Assembly: GCA_902495705.1 (NCBI GenBank)
Contig: CABUXT010000024.1
Location: 1 to 34,369 of the forward strand
Direction: 5' to 3'
Source: an uncultured cyanobacterium
Lineage (GTDB): Bacteria > Cyanobacteriota > Vampirovibrionia > Gastranaerophilales > Gastranaerophilaceae
Length of the DNA: 34,369 bases
The stretch's first letter is position 1; each line of letters begins with the position of its first letter. The notes below the pieces were generated by a model. The model was not told the origin of the DNA. It was given only the letters and a program-made list of their open reading frames with translations, and ran no database searches. The position numbers were made by a program, and so were the translations under genes. This document shows, one piece after another, positions 29,448 through 34,369 of this stretch.

Positions 29448-30530
29448 GTCACCCTGAACTTGCGGATACTACGACTTCCTCGCCCCTTGTGGGAGAGGAG
29501 TGAGGAGAGGGGGTCAAAGACTAGCAAACCTTGCAGTGGATTGCCACGTCACTCCGTCAAAACCCTTGCTCCAATTGTGAATCAATGTTCCTCGCAATGA
29601 CGTGATTGTATAAAACGGTATTTGTCATTCCGAACTTGTTTCGGAATCTCAAATAGAACAAATTAGTCTTATGCCGAATTTGTAATATTAGAGACCCTGA
29701 AACGAGTTCAGGGTGACATTATACCATCTCCTAGGGACACTAGTCGAACCAACGAGCAAAGCGAGTTGAGTGAGACTGCGTGCCGTATGGCTGAGGGGTA
29801 GGGTGAGTTTTTTTAGTTCAAACACCCTAACGAATACCATAACAAAAGACTTAAATGTCAATTGATACCGAATCAATTGATACGCTTTACATTAATGATG
29901 CATTGGATTCACCTTCAATGCATCTTTTCCTGTGGGTGGGTAATCCACTGCAAGCTTTGCGAGTCTTTGACCCCCTCTCCCTACCCCTCAGCCATTCGGC
30001 ATGCAGTCTCACTCATTTCGCAAAGCTCAATGGTTCGAACTAGTATCCCACTAGGGGCGAGGGTACAGTTGTCATGCTGAACAGCAGGTGAAACGAAGTG
30101 GAGTCACGTATAATGCGACTGCGTAGATTCAGGGTCTAGCCATTTGATTGAAAAGTAATACATAAGGGTCAATTATTAAAATCAGCATTGATAGATTCTG
30201 AATAGGATAAAATCTACGTCACTACGTTCCTTGATTTTTAATCCTTTCAGAATGACAATTTTCTCAGTCATTCCGAACTTGTTTCGGAATCTCAAATAGA
30301 ACAAATTAGTCTTATGCCGAATTTGTAATATTAGAGACCCTGAAACGAGTTCAGGGTGACAAACATTCAGGTCAGAATGTCCTTACTTTGCGGATACTAC
30401 GACTTCCTCGCCCCTTGTGGGAGAGGAGTGAGGAGAGGGGGTCAAAGACTCGCAACTTTGCAGTGGATTGCCACGTCACTCTATCAAAACCCTTGCTCCA
30501 ATTGTGAATCAATGTTCCTCGCAATGACGC
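29448..30530. repeat. Largest block of dispersed repeats, about 1.1 kb without genes
   Basis: Two near-identical copies of a roughly 142-bp element (TGCGGATACTACGACTTCCT...CTCGCAATGACG) lie at 29461-29602 and 30389-30529. Two copies of a full two-arm unit (GTCATTCCGAACTTGTTTCGG ... GAGTTCAGGGTGACA) lie at 29631-29719 and 30271-30360. Between them are the ACGAGCAAAGCGAGTTGAGTGA module in both orientations (29724-29806 and 29967-30064), a GAAGTGGAGTCACG module (30077-30137) and the ATTCTGAATAGGATAAAATC module (30193-30258). All open frames here are artefacts of repeats. Confidence 0.92.
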
Positions 30531-30626
30531 ATGTTCCCTCCTTCGGAGAAGGAACATTTTTGCACTTTTCTACTTGTAATTTTTACATGTGTGTATGATA
30601 ATGTTCTTGTTATTAAAGGATATGAC

Positions 30627-31244
30627 ATGTCAAATATTTTAGTTTATTCGCTGGAAGGTAAAATTTATATCAACTTGACCAATCGTTGCACCAACGATTG
30701 CATTTTTTGTTTGCGCAAGGACAAAGACGATGTCTGCGGTCAAGAGTTGTGGCTCGACAGCGAAGAATTTACCTCAAACGATGTTATTGAACAATTGAAA
30801 AATTTTGAAATCTCCAAAGAAGTTGTCTTCTGCGGATATGGCGAACCTCTTTTGAAACTCGAGATTTTGAAAGAAGTTGCCAAGTATATTAAAGACAATT
30901 ACAAAGATGTAAGAATCCGAATCAACACAAACGGTCATGCAAATTATGTCTACAAAAGAAACATTGTACCTGAGCTAAAAGGTTTGATTGACGAAATTTC
31001 AGTCAGTCTCAACGGTTCAACCGAAGAAGAATATGATGAACTCTCTCAACCTAAGTTTAAAGGTGCTTATGATGAAGTGAAAAAGTTCATCAAATGTTGT
31101 TCCGAATCAGGAATCAAAACCGACACTTCAATTGTAGACGGTTACAAGGGCAGACGTTTGGATGTTGAAAAATGCAAAGAAATCTCAAAATCGCTCGGTG
31201 CGGATTTGAGGGTTCGTGAATGGATTGTGAACGGTTACTCATAA
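30627..31244 (+). CDS. Radical SAM protein resembling the TatD-linked family
   Basis: A 205-residue compact radical SAM protein. The cluster motif is C21-x3-C25-x2-C28 in NLTNRCTNDCIFCLR. GYGEPLLKLEIL is the GGEP-like motif, and IRINTNGHANY with LIDEISVSLNGST follow. The short length and the NRCTNDCIFCLR context match the family often encoded beside or fused to TatD nucleases; the substrate is not established. AAAGGA lies 6 bases before the ATG at 30627; the open frame upstream comes from repeats. No tatD gene is in the window. A tagged small protein follows after 15 bases. Confidence 0.85.
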   Translation: MSNILVYSLEGKIYINLTNRCTNDCIFCLRKDKDDVCGQELWLDSEEFTSNDVIEQLKNFEISKEVVFCGYGEPLLKLEILKEVAKYIKDNYKDVRIRINTNGHANYVYKRNIVPELKGLIDEISVSLNGSTEEEYDELSQPKFKGAYDEVKKFIKCCSESGIKTDTSIVDGYKGRRLDVEKCKEISKSLGADLRVREWIVNGYS

Positions 31245-31259
31245 CACAGGGGAATTTTT

Positions 31260-31598
31260 ATGCAAGTACAAGCTATCTCAAACAACCAAACAAGTTTCAA
31301 CGGAGCTATCAATGTTAGTGAAAATCTGGCTCCAAAGATGAAATCTTTTATCGGCAAAAAAATCGAAGGTATTGATATCAGCCAAAAACCTTATGATTTG
31401 TTTATCAAAAATACCGACGATGGCAGATTTTTATCAATTGTTGCCAAAAGTACGGAAGACAATGATAAAAAATACACTGTTTTAATTCACAAATATATGC
31501 AGAAAGAACAATTGATTGAACAATCAATCCATGATGCAATGAAGAATTTTCAAAAACTTTCTTCAATGCCAAAAAAGAATTTTGAAAAAGTAATCTAA
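31260..31598 (+). CDS. Small uncharacterised protein with MQV...SFNGA N-terminal tag
   Basis: A 112-residue protein of unknown function that begins MQVQAISNNQTSFNGAINV, similar in pattern to the tags of the proteins at 10483 and 11076 although the bodies are unrelated. The rest looks like a small alpha/beta domain: strands around DLFIKNTDDGRFLSIVAKS and KKYTVLIHKYM, and a C-terminal helix LIEQSIHDAMKNFQKL. No signal peptide or membrane helix. AGGGGAA precedes the ATG by about 6 bases. It lies between the radical SAM gene and acd and may be co-transcribed with either. Confidence 0.8.
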   Translation: MQVQAISNNQTSFNGAINVSENLAPKMKSFIGKKIEGIDISQKPYDLFIKNTDDGRFLSIVAKSTEDNDKKYTVLIHKYMQKEQLIEQSIHDAMKNFQKLSSMPKKNFEKVI

Positions 31599-31632
31599 AA
31601 AATAAAACTCACACAAAAAGAAAGGACGAAAA

Positions 31633-33795
31633 ATGAGTATTTTAGACAAAATTATGAAACCGAAATCAATTGCGGTTATCGGTGCGTCAACAAAAGAACA
31701 CACTATCGGTTCTGATATTATGAAAAGATTACAGGAATACAATTTCAACGGTAAAATTTATCCTGTAAACCCAAAAGGCGGAATTATTGAAGGTTTGCAA
31801 GCTTACACTTCAGTAACAGAAGTTCCAGGGGATGTAGATTTGGCAATCATCGTTGTAAACGCTAAATTCGTTTTATCAACAATTGACCAATGTCACGAAA
31901 AAGGAATCCAAGGTATTTGTATCATCACAGCTGGTTTCAAAGAAACAGGTAAAGATGGTGCTGAATTGGAAAAACAATTAGTAGAAAAAATCCACTCTTA
32001 CGGCATGAGATGTGTTGGTCCTAACTGCTTAGGTGTTGTAAACACTCACCCTGACGTTAGAATGGATGGTTGTTTCGCTGAATCTCTTCCTGAACGTGGA
32101 AACATCGGTTTCGTTTCTCAATCAGGTGCTTTAGGCGGCGGTATTTTGAACATTTTGAAAGACTTGAACTTAGGTTTTGCTCAATTCATTTCAATTGGTA
32201 ACCAAGCTGACGTAAACGCTGAAACAGCTTTAGAATACTGGGAAAATGAAGAAGACGTTGAACAAATTCTTCTTTACATGGAATCAATCCAAAACCCTGC
32301 TAACTTCAGAAAATTAGCTACAAGAATTTCAAGAAAAAAACCTGTTCTAGCTTTGAAAGCTGGTCGTTCTGCAGCAGGTGCATCAGCTGCATCTTCTCAC
32401 ACAGGTTCTTTGGCTGGTGCTGATAAAGCTGCTAACGCTTTGTTACACCAATCAGGTGTTATCAGAGAATATTCTTTGAAAAACTTGTTTGCTACAGCTA
32501 AAGTTTTTGCTAACTGCCCAATTCCTCAAGGTGACAGAGTAGCTATTATCACTAACTCAGGTGGTCCTGGTATCATGGCTACAGATGCTATCAGTGAATA
32601 TGGTATGCAAATGGCTAAAATTACAGATGAAACTAAGGAAAAATTGAGAAGTTTCTTACCTTCAGCTGCATCTGTTAAAAACCCAATCGATATGATTGCA
32701 TCTGCTCCAATCGAACACTACAAGCAAACATTGGAAACAGTTATCGCTGACCCTAACGTAGATATGATTATCACTATCTACTTACCATTCTTAGGTTTGA
32801 AAGATATCGATGTTGCTAAAGCATTGATGGAAATCAAAGCTGAACACCCTGAAAAACCTATCATTGGTGTATTCATGACTAAGAGCGAATTCTTCACAAA
32901 ACTTTCAAATATGGATGTTAATATGCCATTCTTTATGTATGCAGAAGAGGCTGCTGACGGTTTGAACAGATTGAATCAACAAAGATTGTGGATGGAAAGA
33001 CCTGAAGGCAAAATCCCTGTATATGATGTTGATAACGAAAGAGCAAAAAGAATTATCAAACAATCAATTTCAGAAGGTCGTGCTCAATTGACAACTCGTG
33101 AATCTATCGACGTTTTGGATGCTTACGGTATCAGAGTATGTAAATCAGGTTTTGCTAAATCTGAAGACGAGGCTGTTTCAATCGCTGATTCTATCGGATA
33201 TCCGGTTGTTATGAAAATGACTTCAAAAACAACTTCTCACAAAACAGATGTTGGTGGTGTTAGAGTAAACATTGGTTCAGCTGAACAATTGAGAGCTGAA
33301 TACCAAGACTTAATCGCTAAATTGACAGAAAAAGGCTTGATTGACGGTTTGGAAGGTGTAATCATCCAAGAAATGGTTAAAGGTAACCGTGAAATGGTTT
33401 GCGGTATCGCAACAGACCCTCAATACGGTCCAATGATGATGTTCGGTTTAGGTGGTGTATTCATCGAAGTTATGAAAGATGTTACATTCAGAATCGCTCC
33501 ATTGACTGACGTTGATGCTGCTGAAATGATTAAATCAGTAAAAGCATATAAATTGTTAGAAGGTGCTAGAGGTACAAAACCTGCACAAATGGAACAAATC
33601 CAAGAAACATTGTTGAGATTGTCTCAATTAGTTCATGACTTCAAATTCATCGACGAATTGGATATCAACCCATTGTTGATTTCTGAAAAAACCGGTGAAG
33701 GTATCGCAGTAGACGGACGTATCAAAGTTCGTTTAGAAGAAGCTGAAGAAGCTTTAGGTTCAGCTTGCGGTGCTTGCAGCGGTTGCTGCCACTAA
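31633..33795 (+). CDS. acd: Acetate-CoA ligase (ADP-forming), fused alpha and beta subunits
   Basis: The enzyme converts acetyl-CoA, ADP and phosphate to acetate, CoA and ATP, a substrate-level energy step common in fermentative archaea and some anaerobic bacteria. The 720-residue protein is the fused form. It has a CoA-binding domain (SIAVIGASTKE...GKIYPVNPK), a ligase domain with the phosphohistidine candidate H256 in SSHTGSLAG, and an ATP-grasp domain from about residue 490 (GYPVVMKMTSKTTSHKTDVGGV, DELDINPLL). The last 11 residues (SACGACSGCCH) are cysteine-rich and not expected for the family. Codon choice is as biased as fusA, indicating high expression. GAAAGGA lies about 6 bases before the ATG. 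A perfect terminator follows. Confidence 0.95.
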   Translation: MSILDKIMKPKSIAVIGASTKEHTIGSDIMKRLQEYNFNGKIYPVNPKGGIIEGLQAYTSVTEVPGDVDLAIIVVNAKFVLSTIDQCHEKGIQGICIITAGFKETGKDGAELEKQLVEKIHSYGMRCVGPNCLGVVNTHPDVRMDGCFAESLPERGNIGFVSQSGALGGGILNILKDLNLGFAQFISIGNQADVNAETALEYWENEEDVEQILLYMESIQNPANFRKLATRISRKKPVLALKAGRSAAGASAASSHTGSLAGADKAANALLHQSGVIREYSLKNLFATAKVFANCPIPQGDRVAIITNSGGPGIMATDAISEYGMQMAKITDETKEKLRSFLPSAASVKNPIDMIASAPIEHYKQTLETVIADPNVDMIITIYLPFLGLKDIDVAKALMEIKAEHPEKPIIGVFMTKSEFFTKLSNMDVNMPFFMYAEEAADGLNRLNQQRLWMERPEGKIPVYDVDNERAKRIIKQSISEGRAQLTTRESIDVLDAYGIRVCKSGFAKSEDEAVSIADSIGYPVVMKMTSKTTSHKTDVGGVRVNIGSAEQLRAEYQDLIAKLTEKGLIDGLEGVIIQEMVKGNREMVCGIATDPQYGPMMMFGLGGVFIEVMKDVTFRIAPLTDVDAAEMIKSVKAYKLLEGARGTKPAQMEQIQETLLRLSQLVHDFKFIDELDINPLLISEKTGEGIAVDGRIKVRLEEAEEALGSACGACSGCCH

Positions 33796-33815
33796 TTTGA
33801 AGGCCAGATAATTTG

Positions 33816-33850
33816 AAAAGCGCAGGAAGCGAAGCTTCCTGCGCTTTTTT
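33816..33850 (+). terminator. Terminator of acd
   Basis: AAAAGCGCAGGAAGC (33816-33830), loop GAA and GCTTCCTGCGCTTTT (33834-33848) form a perfect 15-bp stem followed by T residues. Confidence 0.95.
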
Positions 33851-33899
33851 ATGTGAAGAAAAAATAAATTAGAATTTAAAATTGAACATATAGGTCAAT

Positions 33900-34255
33900 G
33901 TCATTCCGAACTTGGTTCGGAATCTCAAATTTAACACTGAGGTCTATGTCACCCTGAACTTTACAAAGCGAACCGTTGAGCTAGAGCGAAACGAGTGAGC
34001 CTGTATGCGGGCGCAGGCTGAGCTGATTCAGAATCTTTTCCATAATTAATATTTAACAAATGTAATTATTGATAAACCCTGATTATTGAAAGGATTCCGA
34101 AACGAGTTCAGAATGACATAGTTTTAATTTGTTAGGTTAGAGATTCTGAATAGCAAGAAAATTATGCGTTTGCAAGGCTCACGCAAATTTTCTAAGCTTT
34201 CAGAATGACTGTATTTTAATAAAAAAGTAGTGTGGGGAAAACGAAGTGTCCCCAC
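33900..34255. repeat. Compound dispersed repeat block at the right end
   Basis: It starts GTCATTCCGAACTTGGTTCGG, then GTCACCCTGAAC leading into an unusual insert with GAGCTAGAGCGAAACGAGTGA. The TTTTCC..AATTAATA module follows (about 34036-34090), with a GAAACGAGTTCAGAATGAC arm. At 34142-34209 lies the inverted relative of 11703-11776, and at 34232-34255 the GTGGGG/CCCCAC hairpin seen at 12131. No gene is present between 33796 and the end. Confidence 0.88.
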
Positions 34256-34265
34256 AGCCGATTCA

Positions 34266-34369
34266 GCACTTAGGTCAAAATCCGACAATAGCCAAAAGTG
34301 AACAATCAAACAAAACGAGTAAACGACAAAAGCCGAATTTGTTTGAGGAACGAAGTGACGAGTTATTCG
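34266..34369. repeat. Right copy of the 104-bp inverted repeat
   Basis: Reverse complement of 98-201 with two mismatches by my alignment. It reaches the final base, so its outer boundary is not visible. Confidence 0.93.

Noticed and set aside
29990..30060. tRNA-like sequence GGTTCGAACTAG
   Set aside because: It belongs to a dispersed repeat found at 27940 and 29725; no cloverleaf can be drawn.
29461..30530. CRISPR-like array
   Set aside because: Repeats are long, nested and unevenly spaced, with no uniform spacers and no cas genes.
29688..30598. Open frames of 60-80 residues in the large intergenic block
   Set aside because: All coincide with repeat modules and their inverted copies.

Overview
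The window is low-GC bacterial DNA with short operons, dense protein coding and unusually repeat-rich intergenic stretches. The best guess for the host is an uncultured gut-type non-photosynthetic relative of cyanobacteria (Melainabacteria/Vampirovibrionia, order Gastranaerophilales). That placement is an inference. It rests on two pilin-like proteins with the FTLAEVLITLGIIGVV-type N-terminus, a complete minCDE operon, anaerobic enzymes (HydE, ADP-forming acetyl-CoA synthetase, radical SAM proteins), and several small proteins with an N-terminal MQV...NFGMA-like tag. No rRNA, tRNA, CRISPR array, integrase or transposase was seen.

Layout. 1-512: repeats and the fusA promoter. 513-5300: fusA (EF-G) with its own promoter and terminator, a small coiled-coil protein, proC, then rpmH-rnpA and an unknown gene. 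5301-7025: a repeat block, an orphan ParD-like antitoxin and a thioredoxin-like/CcdA redox pair. 7078-10422: a compact ribH-murQ-gpsA-ricT operon ending in a strong terminator. 10483-11510: two paralogous tagged proteins. 11511-12204: repeats. 12205-14159 (minus strand): an NrtR-like regulator overlapping secG, then a terminator, a small membrane protein and an SDR oxidoreductase. 14336-17640: a Met/Pro/Thr-rich glucosaminidase-like protein and minC-minD-minE. 17798-18598: a TrmB-type regulator. 19450-21597: a 715-residue protein of unknown function with EF-hand-like loops.

21931-25080: a divergent XRE regulator/pilin-like gene pair followed by two zinc-dependent dehydrogenases. 25694-27664: bioB and hydE. 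28025-29363: a second divergent XRE/pilin pair, whose pilin gene has consensus promoter hexamers and highly adapted codons. 30627-33795: a TatD-linked-type radical SAM protein, a third tagged protein and a fused ADP-forming acetate-CoA ligase with a cysteine-rich tail. The end repeats in inverted orientation a 104-bp segment found near the start.

The most unusual signal is non-coding. Roughly 4 kb of intergenic DNA in ten blocks is built from a mosaic of hairpin modules sharing GTCAYYCYGAA-like termini. The stems vary by compensatory base changes (TTCC/GGAA, TTCT/AGAA, CCCT/AGGG, TGCT/AGCA), so structure rather than sequence appears to be conserved. The second notable signal is the twice-repeated XRE/pilin module, with a palindrome filling one promoter's spacer. 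The third is the shared N-terminal tag on otherwise different proteins.
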